DNA of 39,188 bases, from NCBI GenBank assembly GCA_022563405.1, contig JADFNK010000015.1, positions 1-39,188 on the forward strand, in the 5' to 3' direction. A program made the position numbers and the translations under genes. Source of the stretch: Gemmatimonadota bacterium (lineage in GTDB: Bacteria > Gemmatimonadota > Gemmatimonadetes > Longimicrobiales > Gaopeijiaceae). Positions 1-6,879 of this stretch are shown piece after piece (position 1 is the first letter of the stretch; every line of letters starts with the position of its first letter). The notes beneath the pieces were generated by a model. The model worked only from the letters and a program-made list of their open reading frames with translations, searched no databases and was not told the origin of the DNA.

Positions 1-1
1 G

Positions 2-658
2 GACCGGTCGGTGCTCCGTGGAGCACGGAGCGAGACCGGGCGCGGTGTCTCGGAGATCCTGAGTACCGGCGGTGCGGTGAGGGGGGTGCGCCTCGAGGAC
101 GGCGAAGTCCTGGACGCGGAAGCGGTGGTCCTCGCGACGGGATCCTACAGCGGGAGCCTGACGAGTCGATTCGGGCTCCGCCTTCCGGTACGAGCGGGGA
201 AGGGTTATCACCGGGATCTGGAGATCGAGGGTGCCGGCTCACGCGTAGATGCTGGCTCACGCCTACTGGATATCGCATGTGTTCTTGCCGAGACGTCCGT
301 GTTTTGCACGCCCATGGCGGGATTCACGCGGTTGGCCGGCACCCTCGAGTTTTCGGGGGTCAACCACGAGCTGCGACCGCGGCGCCTGGAACAGCTGAGT
401 GTCGCGGCGGAGGAATATCTGGACGGTGTTCGGGGGGCCGTGATCCGCTCGGAATGGTGTGGGCTCAGACCCTGCACTCCGGACGGGATTCCGTACGTGG
501 GTCCGGTCCCGGGGCAGTCCGGGCTCTTTGTGGCTACCGGACACGCCATGCTCGGGCTTACACTAGGCCCGGTGACCGGAAAATTGATCGAGGGGTATGT
601 GTTGGAGGGACGTACGTCACTCCCCGCGGATGCCCTCGGACTCGAACGGCTGAAGTGA
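2..658 (+). CDS. FAD-dependent oxidoreductase, DadA/glycine-oxidase type (3' part)
   Basis: The 5' end is outside the window: the frame is open from base 2, so the GTG at 11 is probably internal. What remains is the C-terminal two thirds of a DAO-family flavoenzyme. It has the strand motif VVLATGSYSG that closes the FAD domain, then a substrate domain, then WCGLRPCTPDGIPYVGP and GHAMLGLTLGPVTG, the conserved FAD/substrate-binding C-terminus of D-amino acid dehydrogenases. Known family members oxidise D-amino acids or glycine-type amines to imino acids and pass electrons to the quinone pool or oxygen. Substrate cannot be decided here. A six-residue near-repeat (AGSRVD/AGSRLL, 232-267) sits after GKGYHRDLE, where relatives usually have no such insertion. 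Confidence 0.85.
   Translation, partial: DRSVLRGARSETGRGVSEILSTGGAVRGVRLEDGEVLDAEAVVLATGSYSGSLTSRFGLRLPVRAGKGYHRDLEIEGAGSRVDAGSRLLDIACVLAETSVFCTPMAGFTRLAGTLEFSGVNHELRPRRLEQLSVAAEEYLDGVRGAVIRSEWCGLRPCTPDGIPYVGPVPGQSGLFVATGHAMLGLTLGPVTGKLIEGYVLEGRTSLPADALGLERLK
232..267. repeat. 18-bp tandem duplication, in frame
   Basis: Two adjacent 18-bp units (232-249 and 250-267) match at 14 of 18 positions, sharing the core GGCTCACGC. They encode AGSRVD and AGSRLL inside the DadA-like gene, so the reading frame is kept. Confidence 0.6.
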
Positions 659-720
659 ATGGCTCGCTCGATTTCGTTTAGAAGAGCAGTACCCCTCTAC
701 ACAGGAGATATGAGCGTCAC

Positions 721-1542
721 ATGACCCCTTGGGTGAAGCGGCTTTTGGTGACGAATGTGATCGTGTTCCTGGTCGTGCGGCCGGGAACGCTCCTGTACGC
801 CCTCCTGACTCTGTTCCCCCCCGCCGTCGTGGGGCTCGACCAGGTTGCCGTCCTGGGATACAACGGCGTTTACATCCCGGATATGCCGTTCAGGCCTTGG
901 ACGCTCTTCACGTACATGTTCTTGCACGCGGGGTTCATGCACCTGCTCTTCAACATGATCGGACTTTTCTTCTTCGGGCCGCGCCTCGAAGCACGGTTGG
1001 GGTCGAAAGGATTCTTGGGGCTCTATTTCCTGAGCGGTTTGGGCGGCGCGGCCTTTTCATTCATCAACTTCGGTGCTCCCGTCGTGGGCGCGTCGGCGGC
1101 GGTCTACGGCATCGTCATCGGCTTCGCCATGTATTGGCCCCGCGAGTTGATCTACATCTACGGGGTGGTGCCGGTGCAAGCTCGTTGGCTCGCAGCCTTC
1201 GTGGTGGCCGTCAGCTTGTACAGCGGGTTCTCGGGATCGGCTGACGGCACGGCACACTTCGCCCACCTGGGCGGGCTCGCGGTGGGTGCAGGATACCTTC
1301 GTTTGCGTGACCGGCACTTGGGCAAGGATCTGCGGGAGTTCCGGCGTAAGGTCAACCATACCGCGTCGATGGAGGGATCGGAGCGTGACGCTCGGAGGCG
1401 ATGGGCCTCCATAAACTTGTCGTCGATGCACGACCTCAACCGCAACGAAGTCGAGGAACTGTTGGCCCGGGTCGATCGGAACGGGATACGCGCACTCTCT
1501 CTGGAGGACCGCCAGTTCCTCGATCGCATGTCGGGGGGATAA
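721..1542 (+). CDS. Rhomboid family intramembrane serine protease
   Basis: A 273-residue inner-membrane protease that cleaves transmembrane segments of substrates within the bilayer. The catalytic dyad is visible: Ser125 in VVGASAAVYG and His182 in AHLGGLAVG. The oxyanion-hole motif HLLFNM is at residues 74-79. About six hydrophobic segments span residues 8-200. A soluble tail (about 205-273) ends with EEL-LARVDRNGIRALSLEDR, the small C-terminal domain often found on rhomboids of Gemmatimonadota and Bacteroidota (recalled, not searched). An AGGAG at 703-707 is 13 bases from the ATG; a four-codon ORF (MSVT, ATG 710, stop 722-724) lies between and overlaps the rhomboid ATG. The next gene, a GGDEF protein, follows in the same frame. 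Confidence 0.93.
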   Translation: MTPWVKRLLVTNVIVFLVVRPGTLLYALLTLFPPAVVGLDQVAVLGYNGVYIPDMPFRPWTLFTYMFLHAGFMHLLFNMIGLFFFGPRLEARLGSKGFLGLYFLSGLGGAAFSFINFGAPVVGASAAVYGIVIGFAMYWPRELIYIYGVVPVQARWLAAFVVAVSLYSGFSGSADGTAHFAHLGGLAVGAGYLRLRDRHLGKDLREFRRKVNHTASMEGSERDARRRWASINLSSMHDLNRNEVEELLARVDRNGIRALSLEDRQFLDRMSGG

Positions 1543-1578
1543 GCGATCCCGTCCGGGCTCATCGCCGTCGTCGGTTGG

Positions 1579-2775
1579 TTGTGGCCCGGCGCAATCCTGT
1601 TCCTCACCGGGGTCTGGTTCGCAGCCGCGTGGGGGAACGCCGAGTGGTTCTCCCAGGCGGTCCCCTACTACGCTCCGGTGGTCTTCGGCATCGGCCTCTT
1701 GCTAGCGTGGCGCTTCGGCCGAAGTCGTGTGAGTGCGGTGTTGGTCGGCCTTGCCCTGCTGAATTATCTCCCCGGGTCGGAGTTGGGAGGGGCGACGGCC
1801 GGCTCTCCCTGGGAGGCGGGCGGCATCATTCTGCTCGTCCTGATCGGGGCGCTGAGCGTACTCAAGGACCATGGCGTGTTTTCCCGGTTTGGGATCGTAC
1901 AACCACTGATCGTGGCCGCCGGTGTGTCGGCGAGTTGGGCTCTCATCCGGAGCGGTCGGTCTTGGGTGCCGTCGTGGGCGTGGCAGCCCATCCTGCCCGG
2001 CGGATTGGCTCCGTGGTCGGGGCTTTCCGACGCCACGGTTCTCGCTGGAATCGCCTCCCTCGCGTTGACCCTGGCGATGGGCTCTCGGCGCGACCATCCG
2101 ATGGAGAAGGGGCTCTTCTGGGTGCTCGTCGCGACCCTTGTGGCGGTGGCCCAGGGTGCCGGGTCGGACGGTTCGACCTTCTACCTGATGGTGGCCGGTC
2201 TGATTCTGCACGTCGTGGTTCTCGAGACCTCCCACGCCATGGCTTTCCGGGACGAGTTGACCGGACTACCGGCACGCCGGTCGCTGTGGCGGGAGCTCGA
2301 CTCGGCCGGGCGGCTCTATGCCGTGGGCATGGTGGACATCGACCACTTCAAGAAGTTCAACGACGAGCACGGGCATGACATCGGTGACCAGGTGCTACGC
2401 TTGGTCGGATCTTGTTTGGGTAGGGTGACCGGTGGCGGCAAGGCGTTCCGGTACGGCGGCGAGGAATTCGCGATCGTGTTTCCAGGGAAGGACAGGGACC
2501 ATGCCTACGGTCATCTGGAGGTGCTACGCAAGACGATCGAGGAGAGCGAGTTCACCGTGAGGCGGCTGGTTAGGCGACGCCGGCAGTCCAAGGCTACCAA
2601 AACAAAGAAGACGACGACGAGAAGGAAGCAGCCAACGGTGAAGCTCTCCGTAACCGTGAGTATCGGAGTCGCCGAGCGCAGCAAACAAAACCCGACGGAT
2701 GAGGCGGTGGTCAAGGCGGCGGATCGAGCTCTTTTCCGAGCAAAAAAGAAAGGCCGGAACCGCGTAGCGAGGTAG
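1579..2775 (+). CDS. Membrane-bound GGDEF diguanylate cyclase
   Basis: Makes the second messenger c-di-GMP from two GTP. The N-terminal about 215 residues form roughly eight hydrophobic segments; the GGDEF domain runs from DELTGLPARR (residue 225) to the end. The active-site motif is RYGGEEF (GGEEF 293-297), with the metal-binding MVDIDHFKKFND before it. The allosteric I-site RxxD that normally lies five residues before GGEEF reads TGGG, so product inhibition at that site is probably absent. A strongly basic insert (about residues 328-354, rich in RRxRR and KKTTTRRK) separates GGEEF from the conserved VTVSIGVAE. The start is unclear: TTG 1579 is the only usual start before the first membrane segment and has no Shine-Dalgarno. 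The frame is open back to the rhomboid stop at 1540-1542. Confidence 0.88.
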   Translation: MWPGAILFLTGVWFAAAWGNAEWFSQAVPYYAPVVFGIGLLLAWRFGRSRVSAVLVGLALLNYLPGSELGGATAGSPWEAGGIILLVLIGALSVLKDHGVFSRFGIVQPLIVAAGVSASWALIRSGRSWVPSWAWQPILPGGLAPWSGLSDATVLAGIASLALTLAMGSRRDHPMEKGLFWVLVATLVAVAQGAGSDGSTFYLMVAGLILHVVVLETSHAMAFRDELTGLPARRSLWRELDSAGRLYAVGMVDIDHFKKFNDEHGHDIGDQVLRLVGSCLGRVTGGGKAFRYGGEEFAIVFPGKDRDHAYGHLEVLRKTIEESEFTVRRLVRRRRQSKATKTKKTTTRRKQPTVKLSVTVSIGVAERSKQNPTDEAVVKAADRALFRAKKKGRNRVAR

Positions 2776-2777
2776 CG

Positions 2778-3003
2778 CTAGACCAGGCGCTTGTAGTCGG
2801 CCAGGTGGCGGAGTGCCTCTTTGCTCAGGCCCCTTTCCTCGTAGAGGCGAGAAAGGTTGAAATGGGCCGAAGCGGTGTCCGGCTCGAAGCGAAGGGCTCT
2901 CTGGTAGGCCTCTATCGCATCTCCCACTCTGTCGAGATCCTCGAGCGCCACGCCCAGATTGAACCTCAGGGGTTTCAGCCTCGCACTTCCCGACGTAAAA
3001 CCG
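2778..3003 (-). pseudogene. 3' remnant of a TPR protein (MerR-TPR-like tail)
   Basis: About 62 residues from RFNLGVALEDL to HLADYKRLV form one complete and one partial tetratricopeptide repeat: the spacing of NLG, ALxxxP and HFNLSRLYEE is typical. I recall the same ending on MerR-family regulators with C-terminal TPRs. Upstream of about 2967 the reading frame stays open but stops resembling TPR; it runs antisense through the holin-family gene. There is no start with a ribosome-binding site; the nearest GTG (3022-3020) lies inside the other gene. I read this as a gene whose 5' part was lost. Its stop (2778-2780) is two bases from the GGDEF stop, so the 3' end is in its original convergent arrangement. 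Confidence 0.6.
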
Positions 3004-3330
3004 GTGTGTCGGGTTTTCACGGCGGCTCTGCTGTCCGTCGTCGGGTACCTCGTGTCCGACATCGAGGTCGAGGACAGCACGGCGGCTGTGGTCGGCGCAC
3101 TCGTGCTCGGGCTCGCCAATGCGTTCATCCGTCCCCTACTGGTCCTGCTGACCCTCCCCATCACGTTCTTGACGCTCGGGTTGTTTATCTGGGTCGTGAA
3201 CGCGTTCATGCTCAAGCTCACCGCTGAGTTTGTGCCTGGCTTCAGGGTGGACGGTTTCAGGGCGGCGATGGCTGGCAGCTTGCTGCTGGGAGTTCTCAAC
3301 TTCGCCGTTGCGGCTCTGTTCGGGTTGTAG
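3004..3330 (+). CDS. Phage holin family (YvlD-like) four-helix membrane protein
   Basis: About 108 residues from GTG 3004, with four hydrophobic segments and the family core GLANAFIRPLLVLLTLPI, FLTLGLFIWVVNAFMLK and VPGFRVDGF. The family (YvlD / holin 4-superfamily) is widespread in bacteria; function is unproven, and no lysis role should be assumed. An ATG at 2959 is in frame, but the residues it adds do not match the family and overlap the TPR remnant. The aligned region begins at about CRVFTAALL, so only a few N-terminal residues could be missing. No Shine-Dalgarno precedes the GTG, and the usual upstream region appears to have been replaced. Confidence 0.75.
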   Translation: MCRVFTAALLSVVGYLVSDIEVEDSTAAVVGALVLGLANAFIRPLLVLLTLPITFLTLGLFIWVVNAFMLKLTAEFVPGFRVDGFRAAMAGSLLLGVLNFAVAALFGL

Positions 3331-3360
3331 GAGGCCATCGTAGGAGCCCAGCGGGACCAG

Positions 3361-3382
3361 CGGGTAGCGACGGCGGGTAGCG
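3361..3382. repeat. Short direct repeat, 9 bp at 13-bp spacing
   Basis: CGGGTAGCG occurs at 3361-3369 and 3374-3382, in the gap between the holin-family gene and the end of the M20 peptidase gene. Confidence 0.5.
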
Positions 3383-3403
3383 CAGCGTTCCAGGAAGTTG
3401 GTG

Positions 3404-3442
3404 CGCTAAAGGATGGTCCCCGACGCTAAAGGATGGTCCCCG
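3404..3442. repeat. 20-bp tandem duplication across the M20 peptidase stop
   Basis: The unit CGCTAAAGGATGGTCCCCGA occurs at 3404-3423 and again, identical for 19 bases, at 3424-3442. On the minus strand it encodes the last codons T-I-L-stop. The real stop (3426-3428) is in the inner copy; the outer copy is a decoy in another frame because the period is not a multiple of three. Confidence 0.95.
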
Positions 3443-4889
3443 CCAGCGCCTTCACCAGCCGGTACAGGAACTCCTGGCCCTCGTAGAACGACTCGATGAG
3501 GATGCGCTCGTCCTGGCCATGAGCGCGGACGTCGTCCACGTCCATGAAGATTCCGGAGACACCATACGTCGGGATTCCTGCCCGTCTCAGGTAGAGCCCG
3601 TCCGTCGCGAACGTGCTCATGACCGGGACGACCGGTACGCCCGGCCACATCTCCTCGGTGATCCGCTCGATGGGCCCCATCACGTCGGGGGTGAGGGGTG
3701 ATGGCGGGCTGGGGTTGGGTTGCCCGGAGGCTGTAACCTCCACTCGGGGGCCCGCGAGCTCTCGAAGCGTAAGGAGAACCTGAGCGGGGTTGTGGTTCGG
3801 GAGTATGCGGCAGTTGACCAAAGCTTCGGCGGTCTGGGGTAACGCGTTGTTGGCGTGTCCCCCGCTCAGGCGCGTGGCCACGCAGGTGGTCCTGAGCCGA
3901 GCATTCAGGTGTGGGAACGCCCGTAGTCGACCCACCGCCCTCTCATTCTCCGGGTTCTCCAGGACGGACCGGATGTCTTCCGCGATGGATCCACCCTCCA
4001 CAGCAGCCGTTCCCCGGAAATAGGCCTCGGTGACCTCGTTCAACATGACCGGAAAATCGTACTGGCTGATGCGCGTGAGTACGGTCGCCAGCTCATAGAT
4101 GGCGTTGTCGTCGCGTGGGAGTGAGCTGTGACCACCGCGGTTGGTGGCCCGCAGGTTGAAGTTCTGGTACACCTTTTCACTGGCCTGGACGGAGTTCAAT
4201 TGACGTACGCCGTCCTTCAGGGCTCCGTCGCCTCCTTCGTTGAGCGCATACTCCGCGTCGATCAGGTCCCGGCGGTTTGCCAGGAGCCATCGCACGCCGT
4301 TGGCCGGGCCGCCCTCTTCGTCGGCGGTGAGGGCCACGATGATGTCACGGTCCGGCACGAACCCTTCTTCTTTGTACCGGATGAGGTTGGCCATGTAGAT
4401 GGCCGCATCGTCCTTGTTGTCCGTGACGCCCCGTCCGTAGTAGTAGCCGTTGCGTTCAGTGAACGTCCACGGGTCGAGGGTCCAGTCGGAGCGGAGGGCC
4501 TCTACGACATCGAGGTGCGCCAGAAGCAGGATCGGCGCTCGACCCGTATCCCGGCCGCGGAGCCTGGCGACCAAGTTCAACTTCCGGTCGTTTGGGCCGA
4601 CGATCTGCACGTCCTCTTCAGGGAACCCGGCGGCGAGAAGGCGACGCGCCATCGCCTCTACGGCAAGGGCCGTCCCCTCGGATTCGGTCGTATTGATCTC
4701 GATGAGTTCCTGGAACAGATCGCGAGCCAACTCTTGATGGGGCTCGAGGCGGAGCTCTTGGCTCACGACGCTCGCCGCGGTCAGCGTGAGTACCGCCGCC
4801 GAGCCCGTCAGGCCACGCCCGATCCTCCTTACCCAGGTAGACCTCATCCAGGTAGACCTTGTCCAGACAGACGCTATCCAGATCGACAT
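3426..4889 (-). CDS. Exported M20 family metallopeptidase
   Basis: 487 residues from ATG 4889, which has GGAGGG (4901-4896) six bases upstream; an ATG at 4895 touches that motif, and upstream starts would run into the preceding hydrolase gene. Zinc ligands and catalytic residues of the M20/M25/M40 family are in place: AHLDVV (His125, Asp127), GRGVTDNKDD (bridging Asp157), TADEEGG (Glu191 base, Glu192 ligand), NEGGDG, and the C-terminal AHGQDERI. A dimerisation domain is inserted between GGHSSLP and the C-terminal part. The N-terminus is an export signal (hydrophobic core AAVLTLTAASVV, then SQEL), preceded by a tryptophan/arginine-rich stretch built from 15-bp repeats. Known relatives are di/tripeptidases or carboxypeptidases; substrate is unknown. 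It follows the hydrolase gene by 49 bases. Confidence 0.9.
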   Translation of the reverse strand: MSIWIASVWTRSTWMRSTWVRRIGRGLTGSAAVLTLTAASVVSQELRLEPHQELARDLFQELIEINTTESEGTALAVEAMARRLLAAGFPEEDVQIVGPNDRKLNLVARLRGRDTGRAPILLLAHLDVVEALRSDWTLDPWTFTERNGYYYGRGVTDNKDDAAIYMANLIRYKEEGFVPDRDIIVALTADEEGGPANGVRWLLANRRDLIDAEYALNEGGDGALKDGVRQLNSVQASEKVYQNFNLRATNRGGHSSLPRDDNAIYELATVLTRISQYDFPVMLNEVTEAYFRGTAAVEGGSIAEDIRSVLENPENERAVGRLRAFPHLNARLRTTCVATRLSGGHANNALPQTAEALVNCRILPNHNPAQVLLTLRELAGPRVEVTASGQPNPSPPSPLTPDVMGPIERITEEMWPGVPVVPVMSTFATDGLYLRRAGIPTYGVSGIFMDVDDVRAHGQDERILIESFYEGQEFLYRLVKALAGTIL

Positions 4890-4892
4890 CGG
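4833..4892. repeat. Four imperfect 15-bp repeats in the peptidase signal region
   Basis: Units at 4833-4847, 4848-4862, 4863-4877 and 4878-4892 all begin CCAG and decay from first to last. In the M20 gene they encode pentapeptides of the form [I/V/T]-W-x-[A/R]-[S/R] (IWIAS, VWTRS, TWMRS, TWVRR), forming an odd n-region before the signal-peptide core. Confidence 0.8.
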
Positions 4893-4938
4893 CATCCCTC
4901 CGTTACGAGGACGGGTGGTGCGAAAGTCGGTGCTGCCG

Positions 4939-5631
4939 TCATGGCGTGAGACCGTCGATCCAGGTTCGAGTCGCATCCGCGAGTTCGTCTTGAACGTCGT
5001 CATCTGTGCGGCCCGACCTCTTCAGCACGTGAAAACCGTGATCCGCTCCTTCGACCAGGTGCAGCGTAGCGCCTTGCGCGAGACCTTGGCAAACGGGCTC
5101 GAGCAGATCGAGCCGGGCCAGCTTGTCCCGAGTCCCTTGCAGAAAGAGCAGCGGAACGCCGGCTTCCTTCAAGTGCTCACTCCGTTCGACACCCGGCTTC
5201 TGGGCCGGATGGAGGGGAAAGCCGAAGAAGACGATGCCTCGGACATCCGTGAGAGGCCCCTTCGCCGCGGCCAGGGACGTCATCCGGCCGCCCATCGACT
5301 TCCCCCCCGCGAAAAGGGGGAGCCCGTCCGAAAGCGTAGCGGCGGCGGACACCGCCGAGCGCACGGTCTTCAAGAGAATGGGCTGAAAATCGGGGCGCCG
5401 GCGACCCTCCTCCGTGTACGGGAACTGGTACCGGAACGTGGCGATACGCCGAGTGGCCAAGCGACCTGCCAGAATTTCCATGAAAACATGCCGCATCCCC
5501 GCGCCGGCCCCGTGCCCCAGAACCAGGAGGCAATCGGCGTCGGACGGGCACGTGAGCAGGGCCGAGACGATGCCCGAGCGCTCCGTCGCCTCGAAACTGT
5601 GCTCGGTCGGCTCGACCTCGAAGTGGGTCAT
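4939..5631 (-). CDS. Alpha/beta hydrolase, KANSL3/TEX30 (dienelactone-hydrolase-like) family
   Basis: 230 residues from ATG 5631; an upstream in-frame start at 5697 adds 22 residues unlike the family and runs into the 10-bp duplication, so I prefer 5631, although its Shine-Dalgarno is weak. The fold markers are LVLGHGAGAGM (oxyanion region), the nucleophile elbow GGKSMGGR (Ser112), the acid in LQGTRDKLA and the His in EGADHGF. Bacterial members of this family are uncharacterised or weak esterases; the name is structural only. No signal peptide, so probably cytoplasmic. It is the first gene of a pair with the M20 peptidase and diverges from the RidA-like gene. Confidence 0.85.
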   Translation of the reverse strand: MTHFEVEPTEHSFEATERSGIVSALLTCPSDADCLLVLGHGAGAGMRHVFMEILAGRLATRRIATFRYQFPYTEEGRRRPDFQPILLKTVRSAVSAAATLSDGLPLFAGGKSMGGRMTSLAAAKGPLTDVRGIVFFGFPLHPAQKPGVERSEHLKEAGVPLLFLQGTRDKLARLDLLEPVCQGLAQGATLHLVEGADHGFHVLKRSGRTDDDVQDELADATRTWIDGLTP

Positions 5632-5700
5632 CTCGCGAAATCTCGGTTGCGGCGGGTCGAGGGCGACCAATTGGGTGGGTATACGCTGCTGCCGCAAGGC

Positions 5701-5720
5701 TGTGGGAGACTGTGGGAGAC
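5701..5720. repeat. 10-bp tandem duplication
   Basis: TGTGGGAGAC occurs twice without a gap (5701-5710, 5711-5720) in the region between the divergent hydrolase and RidA-like genes. Confidence 0.9.
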
Positions 5721-5810
5721 CCTTGGGGCCACCTCGGAGGCCCCCGTGTGCATCCCCGGGGTGGCACGCGTAAGTTCGATCGGCCAGTCATCTCGTTCCG
5801 GAGGATCACC

Positions 5811-6263
5811 ATGCTTCGAGGAATCGCCGCTGTCACCCTGTCCCTTACCGTCGTCGCTTGCCAACCGCCCATATCGGAGGCCGACGCCGCGCAACCTGCG
5901 ATTCAGCAGGTCGCGGCTCCCGAGTATCTGAACCCCAGCGCTCGTTTGCCGTTCTCCGAAGGGGTTCGACACGGAGATCTGCTCTTCCTGTCCGGAAAAC
6001 TCGGACTCGGCGGGGACCGTGGGATTCAACCCGAAACACGGGGTGCTCTGGAGTCCATCCAGGATGCGCTCGAACGGTTCGGATCCTCGATGGACCGGGT
6101 CCTGAAGTGCACCGTTTTCCTGGCCGATATGGCTGAGTGGTCTGCCATGAACGAGGTCTACACGGAGTTCTTTCCTGAGAACAAGCCGGCTCGAACCGCC
6201 GTCGGAGCTTCTGGACTGTCGGGAAATGGACGCGTGGAAATCGAGTGTATTGCGGCGGCGTGA
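5811..6263 (+). CDS. RidA family protein with lipoprotein signal
   Basis: 150 residues; ATG 5811 has GGAGG at 5800-5804. The first 17 residues form a lipoprotein signal peptide ending in TVVAC (Cys17), so the protein is predicted to be lipid-anchored in the envelope. The rest is a RidA/YjgF/UK114 domain: PFSEGVRHGDLLFLSGKLG, a long helix with ALERFGSSMDRVLKCTVFLAD, and ARTAVGASGLSGNGRVEIE with the substrate-binding Arg128. Cytoplasmic RidA deaminates reactive enamine/imine intermediates from PLP enzymes; what an envelope form would act on is unknown. The usual LP in this last motif is LS. It is probably co-transcribed with msrA (19-base gap). Confidence 0.88.
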   Translation: MLRGIAAVTLSLTVVACQPPISEADAAQPAIQQVAAPEYLNPSARLPFSEGVRHGDLLFLSGKLGLGGDRGIQPETRGALESIQDALERFGSSMDRVLKCTVFLADMAEWSAMNEVYTEFFPENKPARTAVGASGLSGNGRVEIECIAAA

Positions 6264-6282
6264 ACATTACTGGTCGTGACTC

Positions 6283-6858
6283 GTGACTGAAGAATCGCGT
6301 GAGATAGTGGCTGAAAGTTCGCCCGAGATCGTGACCCTCGGTGGGGGCTGTTACTGGTGCCTGGAGGCGGTCTTCGAGTTGCTCGAAGGCGTCGAGAGCG
6401 TGGTGTCGGGCGCCTCGGGCGGGCCCGAGCCTGATCCGACGTACGAGCAACTTTGCTCGGGCCGCACGGGTCACGCCGAGGTGGTTCAGCTTCGGGTGGA
6501 CCCGTCGGTCACGAGCTTCCAGGAGATCCTCGAGGTCTTCTTCGCCACGCACGACCCCACGACTCTGAATCGTCAGGGGGCCGATGTAGGCCCTCAGTAC
6601 CGTTCGGCGATCTATTACCACTCGCCGGAGCAAAAAAAAATCGCAGAGTCGATGATCGCAGCTTTGACCACAGAGGGGGTTTGGGCCGATCCGATCGTCA
6701 CGGAGGTGGCACCCTTCGACGTGTTCTATCCGGCCGAGCCGGAGCATCAGGAATATTTTCGCAGGAACGGGAATCAGCCCTACTGTCAGATCGTGATCAA
6801 CCCCAAAGTCGCCAAGCTCAGGCAGAAGTTCGCCCACAAGCTGAAGAGCCCAAGCTGA
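6283..6858 (+). CDS. msrA: Peptide-methionine (S)-S-oxide reductase MsrA
   Basis: 191 residues. Repairs oxidised methionine by reducing the S-sulfoxide with thioredoxin-supplied electrons. The catalytic motif is GCYWCLEAVFE with nucleophile Cys23. The conserved GHAEVVQLRVDP, FFATHDPTTLNRQGADVGPQ and AEPEHQEYF follow, with the resolving-Cys region near NQPYCQIVI. The usual GYSGG is GASGG here. There is no signal peptide, so it is presumed cytoplasmic. GTG 6283 has no clear Shine-Dalgarno; GTG 6307 is an alternative that keeps the whole domain. A run of nine A (6632-6640) encodes QKK and is a slippery site in this GC-rich genome. The stop lies in the first copy of a 14-bp duplication. Confidence 0.93.
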   Translation: MTEESREIVAESSPEIVTLGGGCYWCLEAVFELLEGVESVVSGASGGPEPDPTYEQLCSGRTGHAEVVQLRVDPSVTSFQEILEVFFATHDPTTLNRQGADVGPQYRSAIYYHSPEQKKIAESMIAALTTEGVWADPIVTEVAPFDVFYPAEPEHQEYFRRNGNQPYCQIVINPKVAKLRQKFAHKLKSPS

Positions 6859-6879
6859 GGAACCGAAGCTGAGGATCCG
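6852..6879. repeat. 14-bp tandem duplication across the msrA stop
   Basis: AAGCTGAGGAACCG (6852-6865) and AAGCTGAGGATCCG (6866-6879) differ at one base. The first contains the msrA stop (6856-6858); the second places GAGG six to seven bases before the ATG of the following dehydrogenase, acting as its ribosome-binding site. Confidence 0.95.

Noticed and set aside
710-724. Four-codon leader ORF (MSVT) before the rhomboid gene
   Set aside because: The ribosome-binding site is only two bases from its ATG and such mini-ORFs are common by chance; noted only in the rhomboid entry.
1401-2378. 325-residue plus-strand ORF
   Set aside because: Overlaps the rhomboid and GGDEF genes in another frame and has Arg/Gly/Pro-rich composition without motifs.
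3004-3330. Prophage lysis module suggested by the holin-family name
   Set aside because: No endolysin, integrase or phage structural gene is nearby, and this family is mostly chromosomal.
4128-5931. Long plus-strand ORFs opposite the peptidase and hydrolase
   Set aside because: Antisense shadows; the minus-strand products carry full catalytic motifs.
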